The translations under genes were made by a program, and so were the position numbers. DNA of 38,008 nt from Limosilactobacillus kribbianus (GTDB lineage Bacteria > Bacillota > Bacilli > Lactobacillales > Lactobacillaceae), in contig NZ_JAOVYZ010000014.1 of NCBI RefSeq assembly GCF_026413145.1, positions 1 through 38,008 of the forward strand. Direction: 5' to 3'. Positions 7,190 through 16,494 of the stretch are shown here, in pieces; within the stretch, counting starts at the first letter, position 1, and each line of letters starts with the position of its first letter. Below the pieces are notes generated by a model that was not told the DNA's origin, did no database searches, and was given only the letters and a program-made list of their open reading frames with translations.

Positions 7190-8611
7190 CTACTCGTCGA
7201 CTTCGACCAAACCCTTGAAGAGCCCGTAGACAAAGTCACTGGCGTTGAACTTCTGCAGGTCGTCCACCTGTTCGCCCAGGCCGACGTACTTAACCGGCAG
7301 GTGGAGCTCATTTCTGATCGCCAGGACAATCCCACCACGGGCGGTCCCGTCGAGCTTGGTCAGGACAATTCCAGTGACGTCGGTGCTCTCTTTGAAGAGC
7401 TTAGCCTGGTTCAGGGCGTTTTGCCCGGTCGTGGCATCTAAGACCAACAGAACCTCGTGGGGTGCGTCCGGAATTTCCCGGGTCAGGATCCGTTTCATCT
7501 TGGCCAGCTCCTTCATCAGATTGACCTTGTTCTGCAGCCGGCCGGCCGTATCAACGAAAAGGATGTCATAGTCTTCCTTCTTAGCCTTTTGAACCGCATC
7601 GAAGACCACCGCGGCCGGATCCCCGTTCTCGGGACCGGTCACGATGTCGACGCCGTCACGTTTAGCCCAGACGTCCAGTTGCTCGGTTGCCCCAGCCCGG
7701 AACGTGTCGGCCGCCGCCAGCAGGACCTTCTTGCCCTGCTTCTTAAAGAGGGCGGCCATCTTGCCGATCGTGGTTGTCTTGCCGGCCCCGTTGACCCCGA
7801 CGAACATGATAACGGTCGGTCCCGACTTTGCCATGTTGAGATCAGCGTTCTCGTCCTTGCCAGCCGCGTCATAGAGTTCAACCATCTTTTCGATGATGAC
7901 GTTGGAAACCTGCTGCTTGGTCTTGGCGTTCTCCAGCTTAACCTCTTCCCGCAGTTCGTCACTAAGTTTCATCGCCATGTCGTAGCCGACGTCGGACTCG
8001 ATCAGCATGTCCTCCAGATCGTCGAAGAAATCTTCGTCAACGTGACGGAAGTTGGCCAGGAAGCGGTTGAGCCGGGCCCCAAAACCGGTCCGCGACTTCT
8101 CCAATCCCCGATCATACTTCTGTTCCGTCGCCGCTTCCGTCTCTTCCGGCATGCTGCTCTGCGGTTGCTGATCTTCGGCAGTCGCGGACGCGGATTCTTC
8201 TGGTGTCGTGTCCTGCGTTGCCGGCTCTTCTGACTGCTGCTCGGCACTAGCCACTGCTTCTGGCGCCGTGCTTACCGGAGCGCTCGGCTGCTCACTGACA
8301 ACCGTTTCTTTTGCGGCTTCGCTTTCGGCCGGTGCGCTTGATGCTGGTACAGGGGCGGTTGCCTGGCTGACCGGAACCGTTGGCTGAGCACTTTCGACTG
8401 GTGTCGTTGGTTGCGTCGGGGTTGCGCTCATCGGCTGGTCACTAGCAACCGGCGCCGTCGACTGAGCTGGTTCTTGGCTAGCCGGAGCACTTGGTTGACT
8501 GCTTGCCGGCACTTGTGAGGTTGCCGAACTGGCCGGTTGAGCCGTTGCCGATTCGGCCGGACTGATCGGTTGTTCCTTCTTGTGGCGCCGGAAAATATCA
8601 AATAATCCCAT
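7190..8611 (-). CDS. ftsY: Signal recognition particle receptor FtsY
   Basis: FtsY is the membrane-associated SRP receptor GTPase that pairs with Ffh. The NG domain spans about residues 175-473, with GVNGAGKTT (272-280), DTAGR and TKLDGTARGG. The N-terminus starts MGLFDIFRRHKKEQ, a short amphipathic basic helix. It is followed by about 150 residues (16-165) of low-complexity Ser/Ala/Pro/Gln/Thr/Glu sequence, which makes the protein far longer than the roughly 330 residues of B. subtilis FtsY. The linker is in frame and clean, so it is a real extension rather than a frameshift. AGAGGGAT precedes the ATG. Confidence 0.97.
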   Translation of the reverse strand: MGLFDIFRRHKKEQPISPAESATAQPASSATSQVPASSQPSAPASQEPAQSTAPVASDQPMSATPTQPTTPVESAQPTVPVSQATAPVPASSAPAESEAAKETVVSEQPSAPVSTAPEAVASAEQQSEEPATQDTTPEESASATAEDQQPQSSMPEETEAATEQKYDRGLEKSRTGFGARLNRFLANFRHVDEDFFDDLEDMLIESDVGYDMAMKLSDELREEVKLENAKTKQQVSNVIIEKMVELYDAAGKDENADLNMAKSGPTVIMFVGVNGAGKTTTIGKMAALFKKQGKKVLLAAADTFRAGATEQLDVWAKRDGVDIVTGPENGDPAAVVFDAVQKAKKEDYDILFVDTAGRLQNKVNLMKELAKMKRILTREIPDAPHEVLLVLDATTGQNALNQAKLFKESTDVTGIVLTKLDGTARGGIVLAIRNELHLPVKYVGLGEQVDDLQKFNASDFVYGLFKGLVEVDE

Positions 8612-8641
8612 TTAAGGATCCCTCTTTTCGTTTTCTCTTTT

Positions 8642-11600
8642 TTATTGGTTCAAGGTGTCGACCACGTCCACGGAAACCATCTTCGAAACGCCGGACTCCT
8701 GCATGGTGACCCCATACAGGACGTCGGCCCCCATCATGGTTCCCTTCCGGTGCGTGATCACGATGAATTGCGGACCGGTCTTGCCGAAACGGTTGAGGTA
8801 ACGGGTAAAGCGTTGCACATTTACCTCATCCAGGGCCGCCTCGGGTTCATCGAGGATGGCAAACGGAACTGGCCGCACCTTCAGAATTGCAAATAACAAG
8901 GTGATTGCGGTCAGGGCCCGTTCCCCACCCGACAAGAGACTCAGCTGCTGGTTCTTCTTGCCCGGTGGCTGGGCCATGATGTCGATTCCAGTCGTCAGGA
9001 TTTCGTGCGGATCAGTCAGCACCAATTTGGCCTGACCACCGCCGAAAATTTGGCGGAAGGTCTCGTCAAAGGCCGCCGATACCTGGTTAAAGGTGCTGCG
9101 GAACCGGGTGGCCACTTGGCTGTCCATCTCGCTCATCGTTGCGTTGAGCTGCTTGCGAGCAGCCAGCAGGTCGTCCTGCTGGGACTTCAAGAAATCATAA
9201 TGTTCCTTCACCCGCTGGTACTCAGCAATGGCGCCCACGTTGACGTCCCCTAGTTCAGCCAGGCCGCGCCGCAAGAGCTTGAGCTGGCGGGCCAGTTGCT
9301 CGTCGGCTAGCTCGCTCAGGTTTTGGCGGGCCTCGGTAATCGTCATCCCATACTGCTCACTAAGATGATTAAGCAGCTGATCCAGTGTTCCCTCGCAGCG
9401 AATTCGCTGGGCCCGCAGCTCTCCGGCATCATTGCCGGCAGCTTCCTGGAGGCCCTGCAGCCGCTCGTGTTGTTCCTCGATCGCTGCTAGCTGGTCCGCG
9501 CTCTGAGCAAGCCGCTTGTCAAGCTGAGCACCGGCCTGCTTGGCGGCCGTGAGTTTGTCTTTGGCCGCATTAAGCTTGGCGTTAATGTCCGAACCAGTCG
9601 AACGATGGCCAGCTAGTGCATTTTCCAGGACCTTTAGCTGATCTTGAATTTGCTGGTGCTGCGTCTGCAAATGCGTCACCTGGGCGTTGGCCTGCCGCTG
9701 TTGGCGTTCAAACTGCTGCTGACGTTCGGCCGCTACAGCCAGCCATTGTTCCATCTGGTGCAGCTGTTCAGTTTGCGCCGAGGCATCAGTCTCCAGCTCG
9801 TGGATCTGCTTGATCAACTGGTTAATCTGTTTTTCGACCGTCCGTTGCCGAGTTTCAACCTGCGTCGCCTGGTGGTCAAGTTGGGTTGCTTGTTCCTGGT
9901 AGCTCTTGGACTGGCTGTCCTGCTGATCAGTTTGTGATTGCAGGGCCTGAACCTGATTTGCCAGTGTCTGTGCCTGTTCTTTGAGCACCACGGATTGCGA
10001 TTGGGCCGTCCGGTAGTCCACCTGGGCCGTGTGCAACTGATCCTGCAGGGTGGCGGCACGTTGCCGCTGTTGTTCCTGCTGGGCCTTTAATTGGGTAACC
10101 CGGCCCTCCAGTTCTTGAACCCGCTGCTGTTGTTGAGCGAGCAATTTCTGAAGCTGACTGCCAGCCTGCTTTTGGCTCAGAAGGCCGCGCCGCTGTTGGC
10201 GGTTGGCCCCACCGGTCATCGACCCGCTGGCGTTAATCAATTGGCCATCGAGGGTCACGACCCGGAGCTGGTGATGCCCCGCGCGGGCAATTGCCGTCGC
10301 GTGGTCTAGGTTGTCGGCCACCACCGCGCTCCCTAGAAGGTAATTCGCCACCACCTGATATTGGGGGGCGAACTTAATCAAGTCGACCGCCAAGCCAACG
10401 ACGCCCGGCCTCCCGGAGACCTGGTGCCAGGCGGCACTTGGCCGCCGCTGCACCAGCGTATCAAGCGGCAGGATCGTCGCTCGACCGCCCCGGAAGTGAA
10501 CCAGGTAGTTAATGATCTGCTTCCCGGTCGTTTGACTATCAACCACCAGCTGCTGGAGCTGCCCACCCAGGACGGTTTCAATTGCCGTCGTCAGCTGGGC
10601 CGGAACATCGAAGAGCTCACTGACCGCCCCGGCCAGGCCAGGGAAGTTTTGCCGATGCTGCAGGACCGTTCGGACCCCCTGGTAGTAACCAGCGTACTCC
10701 GCGCTCATCGACTGGTAGCTCTTGATTCGGGCCGTGGTGGAATGAACATCCCCCAGGGCTTCGTACCAGGAGCGCTGGGCCTGCTGGTAGTCCTGACTGG
10801 TCTTGGTCAGCTCCCGGTTGACCTGTTCCACGCTCGCCTGGAGCTTCTTGAGATTAGCGGCAGCGTTTGTCAGTTGGGTTTGGTTAGCCTGAAGCTGCGT
10901 GGCCATGGTGGCCTGTTGCTGCTGCTTGGCCTTCAGATCGGTGGTACTCTGCGCCTGTTGACTGAGACTCTGCTCGTGGCTGCGCTTCAGAAAGGTCTGC
11001 TGGTTATGGACCGTGGTCAATTCCTGCATCAGGCTGATCTGATCGTTCCGGCGCTTGGCCAGCTGAGCGTTCAAGGCCTGAATTCGTTCCGAACCGCTCA
11101 TCTGCTGGGCCTGCTCGTATTCCTTTTGGTGTTGCGCCACGTCCTGTTGATGGTGGCGCAGCTGCATGGCCTGGGCATTTTGGTCACTTTTAGCCACCGC
11201 TAATTCCTTAGCGAGGTCCGCTTCCTGCTTCTCCAGCCGGGCCTGCTCGGCCTTTTGCTGGTCACGCTTGATCGACGAAACGGACTGTTGGTTAGTCAGC
11301 TGGGCGATCTGTTCGGTCTGTTGCAGGATTTCCTGCTGATTGGCATCCTTTTGGCGCAGCAATTCTGCCCGCTGTTTCTTAAGGTCCGCTAGCCGTTGGG
11401 CAATCTTTTCCTGCTGGGCCCGGTAATCGGCTGCCAATTGTTGAGCTTGCTTTTCTTTAGCCCGGAATCCGTCTAGCTTTTGATGCTGGGCATCGTATTG
11501 ACGAACCGTCTGTGTCCGGTCCAGGACATCAAACTGTTTCTTTTGTTCTAGGTAGTCCTGAGCCAGCGCACTCTCGTCTTCCAGTGGTTCCAGCTGCTTG

Positions 11601-12196
11601 CTGAGCTCGCTGATGATGTCATTGACCCGGTTCAGGTTGTCCATCGTGTCAGCCAGCCGTTTTTCGGCGGCCTCCTTATTTTTCTTGTACTTAGCGACCC
11701 CGGCAACCGTCTCAATGATTCCTCGGCGGTCGAGCGGCTTTCCGTTGAAAATTGCCGCCACCCGGCCCTGGGAAATGATCGAAAACGATTCGCGGCCCAA
11801 CCCTGAATCAATGAAGAGATCGGTGATGTCCTTGAGGCGCACCTGGGAGTTGTTGATCAGGTATTCACTATCACCATTACGGTAGAGCTTGCGGGTGATC
11901 GTCAATTCAGTGTAGTCACTGGCCAAATAGTGGTCGCTGTTGTCCAAGGTGATTGAAACGACCGCCCGGTTTAAGGGCTTGCGATCCGCCGCCCCGTTGA
12001 AAATGACGTCGGCCATTTTGTCGCCCCGCAATTGTCGGGCGGATTGCTCACCCATCACCCAGCGAATGGCTTCGATAATGTTGCTCTTGCCACTGCCGTT
12101 AGGCCCGATGATCCCGGTCATCCCCGGCTCAAACTTAATGGTCGTCTTTTGAGCAAAGGACTTAAAGCCATCTAATGTTAAAGACAATAATTGCAT
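8642..12196 (-). CDS. smc: Chromosome condensation protein SMC
   Basis: SMC is the ATPase of the SMC-ScpA-ScpB condensin that organises and segregates the chromosome. The 1184-residue protein has Walker A GPNGSGKSN (31-39), a long coiled coil, a hinge (about 505-660, with QNFPGLAGAVSELFDVP), a second coiled coil, the ABC signature LSGGERALTA and Walker B PFAILDEPEAALD (about 1090-1125). The length is typical. The coiled-coil arms are unusually rich in Gln (QQQ runs), in keeping with other proteins here. The gene starts 26 bases after rnc. Confidence 0.98.
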   Translation of the reverse strand: MQLLSLTLDGFKSFAQKTTIKFEPGMTGIIGPNGSGKSNIIEAIRWVMGEQSARQLRGDKMADVIFNGAADRKPLNRAVVSITLDNSDHYLASDYTELTITRKLYRNGDSEYLINNSQVRLKDITDLFIDSGLGRESFSIISQGRVAAIFNGKPLDRRGIIETVAGVAKYKKNKEAAEKRLADTMDNLNRVNDIISELSKQLEPLEDESALAQDYLEQKKQFDVLDRTQTVRQYDAQHQKLDGFRAKEKQAQQLAADYRAQQEKIAQRLADLKKQRAELLRQKDANQQEILQQTEQIAQLTNQQSVSSIKRDQQKAEQARLEKQEADLAKELAVAKSDQNAQAMQLRHHQQDVAQHQKEYEQAQQMSGSERIQALNAQLAKRRNDQISLMQELTTVHNQQTFLKRSHEQSLSQQAQSTTDLKAKQQQQATMATQLQANQTQLTNAAANLKKLQASVEQVNRELTKTSQDYQQAQRSWYEALGDVHSTTARIKSYQSMSAEYAGYYQGVRTVLQHRQNFPGLAGAVSELFDVPAQLTTAIETVLGGQLQQLVVDSQTTGKQIINYLVHFRGGRATILPLDTLVQRRPSAAWHQVSGRPGVVGLAVDLIKFAPQYQVVANYLLGSAVVADNLDHATAIARAGHHQLRVVTLDGQLINASGSMTGGANRQQRRGLLSQKQAGSQLQKLLAQQQQRVQELEGRVTQLKAQQEQQRQRAATLQDQLHTAQVDYRTAQSQSVVLKEQAQTLANQVQALQSQTDQQDSQSKSYQEQATQLDHQATQVETRQRTVEKQINQLIKQIHELETDASAQTEQLHQMEQWLAVAAERQQQFERQQRQANAQVTHLQTQHQQIQDQLKVLENALAGHRSTGSDINAKLNAAKDKLTAAKQAGAQLDKRLAQSADQLAAIEEQHERLQGLQEAAGNDAGELRAQRIRCEGTLDQLLNHLSEQYGMTITEARQNLSELADEQLARQLKLLRRGLAELGDVNVGAIAEYQRVKEHYDFLKSQQDDLLAARKQLNATMSEMDSQVATRFRSTFNQVSAAFDETFRQIFGGGQAKLVLTDPHEILTTGIDIMAQPPGKKNQQLSLLSGGERALTAITLLFAILKVRPVPFAILDEPEAALDEVNVQRFTRYLNRFGKTGPQFIVITHRKGTMMGADVLYGVTMQESGVSKMVSVDVVDTLNQ

Positions 12197-12222
12197 TGGT
12201 TGCGTTCACTCACTCGTCTTAT

Positions 12223-12921
12223 TTAATTTTGCTTGCGCAGTTGATCCAGTGCCGCCTGAGCCGCTGCCATTTCAGCGTGCTTTTTGGAGGAACCCCGACC
12301 CTCGGCCAGGACCTGACCATCCGCGGTCACGTTGACGTGGAAAGCCGGATCGTTTTCCGTCCCGCTCTCGTCCAGCAGGTGGTACTCAATCTTGACATCC
12401 CCGTTGCGCTGCAGAAATTCCTGCAGGCTGGTCTTGGCATCGACGGCGTGGTCGAACCACCCCATGTCAAGCTTCGGGAAGATTACCCGGCGAACGAACT
12501 TTTCCACAGCCGGCCGGCCCTGGTCGAGATAGAGGGCCCCGATAAAGGATTCAAAGATGTCACAGAGCAGGCCAGGCCGTTGCCGGGCACCAGCCTTTTC
12601 CTCCCCCTTGCCCAGGCGGATGTATTGGTCAAAGTGACATTCCTTAGCAAACTTGGAGAAGCTATCCTCACAAACCATGGCGGCCCGTAGCCGGGTCAAT
12701 TTGCCCTGGGGCAGTTCTGGGTAGCGCTTGTAGATGTATTCGGAAACAATCAATTCCAACACAGCGTCGCCAAGAAATTCGATCCGCTCGTAGAACTTCA
12801 GGTTTTGATGCGGGTGTTCGTTGACGTAGGAAGCCTGGGTGAAGGCTTCGGCCAGCAGACTCGGATCATCAAAATGAATATCAAATTCCTTGGCCAAGTA
12901 GTCTTGCAGTTCGTTGATCAT
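12223..12921 (-). CDS. rnc: Ribonuclease III
   Basis: RNase III cuts double-stranded RNA, including the 30S rRNA precursor. The 232-residue protein has the catalytic signature ERIEFLGDAVLELIVSEY (about 45-62), containing the acidic metal-binding residues, and a C-terminal double-stranded RNA-binding domain ending in GRGSSKKHAEMAAAQAALDQ. I chose the ATG at 12921 (AAGGGA upstream) over a start ten residues earlier. It heads the rnc-smc-ftsY-ylxM-ffh operon. Confidence 0.98.
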   Translation of the reverse strand: MINELQDYLAKEFDIHFDDPSLLAEAFTQASYVNEHPHQNLKFYERIEFLGDAVLELIVSEYIYKRYPELPQGKLTRLRAAMVCEDSFSKFAKECHFDQYIRLGKGEEKAGARQRPGLLCDIFESFIGALYLDQGRPAVEKFVRRVIFPKLDMGWFDHAVDAKTSLQEFLQRNGDVKIEYHLLDESGTENDPAFHVNVTADGQVLAEGRGSSKKHAEMAAAQAALDQLRKQN

Positions 12922-12968
12922 AAAATAAATTCCCTTCTTTTTGAGATTCAATCAGCTAATTCTTCCCT

Positions 12969-12997
12969 ATTATACTAGACCAAGTGCGATTGGTCAG
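12969..12997 (-). promoter_or_regulatory. Promoter of the rnc-smc-ftsY-ylxM-ffh operon
   Basis: On the minus strand CTGACC (12992-12997) and a perfect TATAAT (12969-12974) are 17 bases apart. The promoter lies between the acpP terminator and the rnc ribosome-binding site. Confidence 0.7.
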
Positions 12998-13002
12998 GCA
13001 TT

Positions 13003-13036
13003 TAAAACAAAAAAGCTCCGCAAACGGGAGCTTTAC
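13003..13036 (-). terminator. Terminator after acpP
   Basis: On the minus strand AAAGCTCC pairs with GGAGCTTT around a seven-base loop, followed by TTTTTTGTTTT. It begins at the acpP stop codon and ends the recG-plsX-acpP transcript. Confidence 0.88.
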
Positions 13037-13038
13037 AA

Positions 13039-13290
13039 TTAGTTTGTGTGCTCTTCGATGTAGTCAACCACTTCACCAATGGTGCTGAGCTTTTCGGCCT
13101 CGTCATCATCGATCTCCTCGTTGAAGGTGTCCTCCAGTTCCAGGACAAACTCAACAAAGTCAATCGAGTCGGCGTCCAGATCCGTCTTCAAGTTCAAGTC
13201 ATCGGTAATCTTGGCCCGATCAACGTCAAAGTGATCGGCCACAATTTCAGAAACCTTATCGAAGATTTCCTTCCGTCTATTATCAGCCAT
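13039..13290 (-). CDS. acpP: Acyl carrier protein
   Basis: This 83-residue, very acidic protein carries the phosphopantetheine attachment Ser in DLDADSIDFVE (about residue 41). It carries acyl chains in fatty acid synthesis and is the partner of PlsX just upstream. Lactobacilli can have a second acpP in the fab cluster; this is the plsX-linked copy. In B. subtilis fabD and fabG lie between plsX and acpA; both are missing here. Confidence 0.96.
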   Translation of the reverse strand: MADNRRKEIFDKVSEIVADHFDVDRAKITDDLNLKTDLDADSIDFVEFVLELEDTFNEEIDDDEAEKLSTIGEVVDYIEEHTN

Positions 13291-13326
13291 CTTAATTAAC
13301 CTCGCTTTACAAAATACTCTCTTATT

Positions 13327-14358
13327 CTATGCGTTTTTGCTTTGATTGTCCACTTCTGGATTGTTAGTAAAGAAATCCACTGTCTTTTCGATCACACCGG
13401 TCGAAAGCATCGTACGGATTTGACCAATCGTGTTCTTGACCGCCAGCGCGTCGGAGGCACCGTGGGTCTTGACCACCGGTGCCTTGAGTCCCAGCAGGAC
13501 GGCACCGCCATAAGTGGAGGTGCTCATCGTCTGGCCGATCTGGTGAAAGACCGGCTTGAGCAGCAGGTAGCCCAGCTTAGCCCGCAGTCCACCGTGCAAG
13601 ATGCCATGCTTGATCAATTTCAGCATCATCTTGGCAGTTCCCTCGGTGGCCTTGAGGGCGGCGTTGGCGGTCCAGCCATCGCTCACCACGACGTCGGCCT
13701 TGCCGAAGAGCAGGTCACCGGCTTCAATGTTTCCAATGAAGTTGAGGTCGTCTTTGGCATTGAGCTGTTGCCAAACGGCCTTGTGAAGGGTGTCGCCCTT
13801 GTCCTCTTCGGCCCCGTTGTTAAGCAGACCGATCCGTGGGTTGGCCACCCCGAGGACGTTTTCGGAGTAAAACTTACCCAGGTAGGCGTACTGAACCAGG
13901 TTCTTCTCCTTGCTTTCGGCGTTGGCACCGGTGTCTAGGTAAACAAAATTTTGCCGGCTAGCCCTCGGTTGGGCGATTGGCAGGACACTGGTCAGTCCAG
14001 GCCGGTCGATCCCCTTGACCCGGCCAACAATAAAGATTCCGGCCGCCAGGACCGCACCGGTGTTGCCAGCGGAGAAGAAGGCGTCGGCCTCGCCCTTCTT
14101 AACGGCCGTGGCCGCCCGAACGATTGACGAATCCTTCTTGCGCCGGATAGCTCGGACCGGCTCCTCGCCCATCGTGATGTCATCACTAGTGGCAATCACC
14201 GTCAGCCGGTCATCATTTTGGATCAGTGGTTTCACCTGGGCCGGATCACCGTACAGGTCGAACTTCAGGTCCGGATAAAGGTCCCGGGCCTGCTCAACCC
14301 CTTCCACAATTACCTTGGGGGCGTTGTCGCCACCCATCGCATCTACAGCAATTTTCAT
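13327..14358 (-). CDS. plsX: Phosphate acyltransferase PlsX
   Basis: PlsX makes acyl-phosphate from acyl-ACP for the PlsY step of phospholipid synthesis. The 343-residue protein starts MKIAVDAMGGDNAPKVIVEG and contains SAGNTGAVLAAG and DGWTANAALKATEGTAKMM, all typical. AAAGGAGAG precedes the ATG. It lies between recG and acpP, with 15 and 36 base gaps, and is probably cotranscribed with both. The fapR gene that precedes plsX in bacilli is absent. Confidence 0.98.
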   Translation of the reverse strand: MKIAVDAMGGDNAPKVIVEGVEQARDLYPDLKFDLYGDPAQVKPLIQNDDRLTVIATSDDITMGEEPVRAIRRKKDSSIVRAATAVKKGEADAFFSAGNTGAVLAAGIFIVGRVKGIDRPGLTSVLPIAQPRASRQNFVYLDTGANAESKEKNLVQYAYLGKFYSENVLGVANPRIGLLNNGAEEDKGDTLHKAVWQQLNAKDDLNFIGNIEAGDLLFGKADVVVSDGWTANAALKATEGTAKMMLKLIKHGILHGGLRAKLGYLLLKPVFHQIGQTMSTSTYGGAVLLGLKAPVVKTHGASDALAVKNTIGQIRTMLSTGVIEKTVDFFTNNPEVDNQSKNA

Positions 14359-14373
14359 AAATTAATCTCTCCT

Positions 14374-16410
14374 TTAATCGAAGTGCGTTTCAAGCTGGTG
14401 CCGCTTTAAGTAGAGGACCAGCGGCTGGTTATCGTCAACATCGTCCCAGTGGGGGGTCTTCAAAAGCTGTTCGGCGTCATTACGCGCAATCTGGAGCATC
14501 TTAATGTCCCCCACCGGGTCACCAACCTTGAAGTCCGGCAGGCCAGACTGCTTGTTGCCGAGGACGTCCCCGGAGCCCCGCAGTTCGAGGTCCTTTTCAG
14601 CCACCTTAAAACCGTCGTTGGTCTCCACCATCGTTTGCATCCGGGCCTTGCCTTCGTCGGTCTTGGGATCGGCCAGCAGAAGACAGTAACTCTGCCGGTC
14701 GCCACGGCCGACCCGGCCCCGCAACTGGTGTAATTGGGCCAAACCGAACCGGTCCGCATTATAGATAATCATCACGGTGGCGTTGGGATTGTCGACCCCG
14801 ACCTCAATCACCGTGGTCGAAACCAGGACCTGGAGCTTTTTCTCTTGGAATTCGCGCATCACCTGGTCCTTCTCATCGCCGCTCATCCGGCCGTGAAGGA
14901 GACCCACTTGGTAATCGCCACCGAAGTACTTGGCCAGCTGTTCATAGAGGTCGGTCGCGTTTTGGACATCCAAGGCCTCCGACTCCTCGATCAGCGGACT
15001 GACCACGTATGCCTGGGCCCCGGCAGCTAATTGTTCGCGTAGAAAATGCAGGGCCTCGTTTTGCTTGTCGACCTTGAACCACTTGGTCTTGATCGGCTTA
15101 CGGCCCGCTGGCAATTCATCGATCACCGAGACGTCCATTTCACCGTAAGCCGTGATCGCCAGGGTCCGCGGGATCGGGGTCGCCGTCATTGCCAGTACGT
15201 CGGGATGATCCCCCTTCTCACGGAGCTGCTGGCGCTGGTTAACCCCAAAGCGGTGCTGCTCATCGGTGATCGCCAGGCCAAGGTTGGCATATTCGACGTC
15301 CTCCTGGATTAGGGCGTGGGTGCCGATGATCAGGTTGACGTCCCCCCGCTTGATGGCATCCCGCAGCTGGGCATGCTGCTTTGCGGTCAGGGATCCCGTC
15401 AACAGGCCAATGTGCACCGGCGTGTTCTCAAAGACCTTGGCCAGCTTTTCGGCATGCTGGGCCGCCAAGATTTCGGTTGGCGCCATCAGGGCAGCCTGGT
15501 AGCCGGCAGTAATCGTGGCGTAAATTGCAATTGCCGCCACGATCGTCTTTCCCGAGCCAACGTCCCCCTGGAGAAGCCGGTTCATCTGGTAGGGGCGACG
15601 CAAATCGGCGCAGATTTCGTTAACCACCCGCTTTTGGGCATTGGTCAGCTCAAAACCGATCCCCCTGATAAATTCCTTGACCTCATCGTTATGGTAGAGG
15701 ATCCGTAAGCCGTCTTCCTGACGCTGGGCTTGGCGAATAGCCTGCAAGCGCAGCTGAAAGAGGAAGAACTCCTCGTAGGCTGCAGTTCGCCGGGCCGTCT
15801 GGGCCTGGCCGGCGTCTTTGGGAAAGTGCATCCCCGCTAGCATCTGCCGGCGGTCCAGTAGACGATAGCGCTGGCGCAACGTCTGGGGGAGCAATGTTGG
15901 AATTACGTTTTGATATTCCTCATAGGCCTGGCGAATCAGGCTCCGCAGCATTCCCTGTTTGACGTGCTTGTTGACTGGGTAGACGGCGCCAAAGTCGTTG
16001 CTGGCTTCCAGCGCCGCGGTGGTCAGACGGTTGGCAGTGACCTGGCGCCGCCGCGCATCCCACTTGCCCAATACCGTCACCTGGCTATCCAGTTGCAACT
16101 GTTTCACCAGGTAGGGTTGGTTGAAGAAGGTCACCATGACTACTTCCTGGTCGACCTGGAGGCGAAAGCTTAGTCGGCTGCGCCGGTAACCGAAGTGGGT
16201 CAGGAGGGGTTCGGAAACGACCCGGCCGTGCAAGGTGATTTTTTGTTTATCCTTAGCGGTCGTCAGGTCGGCCGGCCGCAAATCGTTGTACCGGCTCGGG
16301 TAGTAAGTCAAAAGATCCTCAATCGTGTCGATCCCAAGGGTTGCCAGGTCGGCCACCCGTTTCTTCCCGACGCCCTTGAGATTTCCCACTGAATCCTGCA
16401 AGCTTTTCAT
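14374..16410 (-). CDS. recG: ATP-dependent DNA helicase RecG
   Basis: RecG remodels stalled forks and branched DNA. The 678-residue protein has an N-terminal OB-fold wedge domain (about 60-140), Walker A GDVGSGKT (282-289), the DEQH box (383-386), ATPIPRTLA and a C-terminal helicase domain with QLRGRVGRG. I chose the ATG at 16410 because GGGGGTG lies six bases upstream; the GTG three codons earlier falls inside that site. A hairpin terminator and a second small hairpin precede it, and no promoter is evident, so expression may depend on readthrough from fakA. Confidence 0.98.
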   Translation of the reverse strand: MKSLQDSVGNLKGVGKKRVADLATLGIDTIEDLLTYYPSRYNDLRPADLTTAKDKQKITLHGRVVSEPLLTHFGYRRSRLSFRLQVDQEVVMVTFFNQPYLVKQLQLDSQVTVLGKWDARRRQVTANRLTTAALEASNDFGAVYPVNKHVKQGMLRSLIRQAYEEYQNVIPTLLPQTLRQRYRLLDRRQMLAGMHFPKDAGQAQTARRTAAYEEFFLFQLRLQAIRQAQRQEDGLRILYHNDEVKEFIRGIGFELTNAQKRVVNEICADLRRPYQMNRLLQGDVGSGKTIVAAIAIYATITAGYQAALMAPTEILAAQHAEKLAKVFENTPVHIGLLTGSLTAKQHAQLRDAIKRGDVNLIIGTHALIQEDVEYANLGLAITDEQHRFGVNQRQQLREKGDHPDVLAMTATPIPRTLAITAYGEMDVSVIDELPAGRKPIKTKWFKVDKQNEALHFLREQLAAGAQAYVVSPLIEESEALDVQNATDLYEQLAKYFGGDYQVGLLHGRMSGDEKDQVMREFQEKKLQVLVSTTVIEVGVDNPNATVMIIYNADRFGLAQLHQLRGRVGRGDRQSYCLLLADPKTDEGKARMQTMVETNDGFKVAEKDLELRGSGDVLGNKQSGLPDFKVGDPVGDIKMLQIARNDAEQLLKTPHWDDVDDNQPLVLYLKRHQLETHFD

Positions 16411-16423
16411 CGTTTTCACCCCC

Positions 16424-16438
16424 TGCCAGGATGTGGCA
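16424..16438 (-). repeat. Small hairpin just before the recG ribosome-binding site
   Basis: The minus strand reads TGCCA-CATCC-TGGCA, a perfect five-base stem immediately upstream of the GGGGGTG site. It could affect translation initiation of recG. The function is unknown. Confidence 0.4.
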
Positions 16439-16474
16439 AAGGGGCCGTGACAAATCAGCCTTCGTCACGGCCCC
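16438..16474 (-). terminator. Hairpin terminator after fakA
   Basis: On the minus strand GGGGCCGTGAC pairs perfectly with GTCACGGCCCC over a 12-base loop. Only TTTG follows, so the stem is strong but the T-run is poor. Termination is probably partial, which would allow recG-plsX-acpP to be transcribed by readthrough. Confidence 0.6.
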
Positions 16475-16494
16475 ACTCATGTTTGTTTTAATTC

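Noticed and set aside
7457-8233. Plus-strand open frame of 258 codons inside ftsY
   Set aside because: It is antisense to FtsY; the conserved GTPase motifs are on the minus strand.
8114-8566. Frameshift or fusion in the FtsY N-terminal region
   Set aside because: The frame is continuous from the canonical MGLFDIFRR start to the NG domain, and the composition is smooth, so it is a genuine linker.
10361-11203. Plus-strand open frame of 280 codons inside smc
   Set aside because: It is antisense to an intact, motif-complete SMC. Its composition is that of a complementary frame of GC-rich, Gln-rich coding DNA, and it has no recognisable domain.
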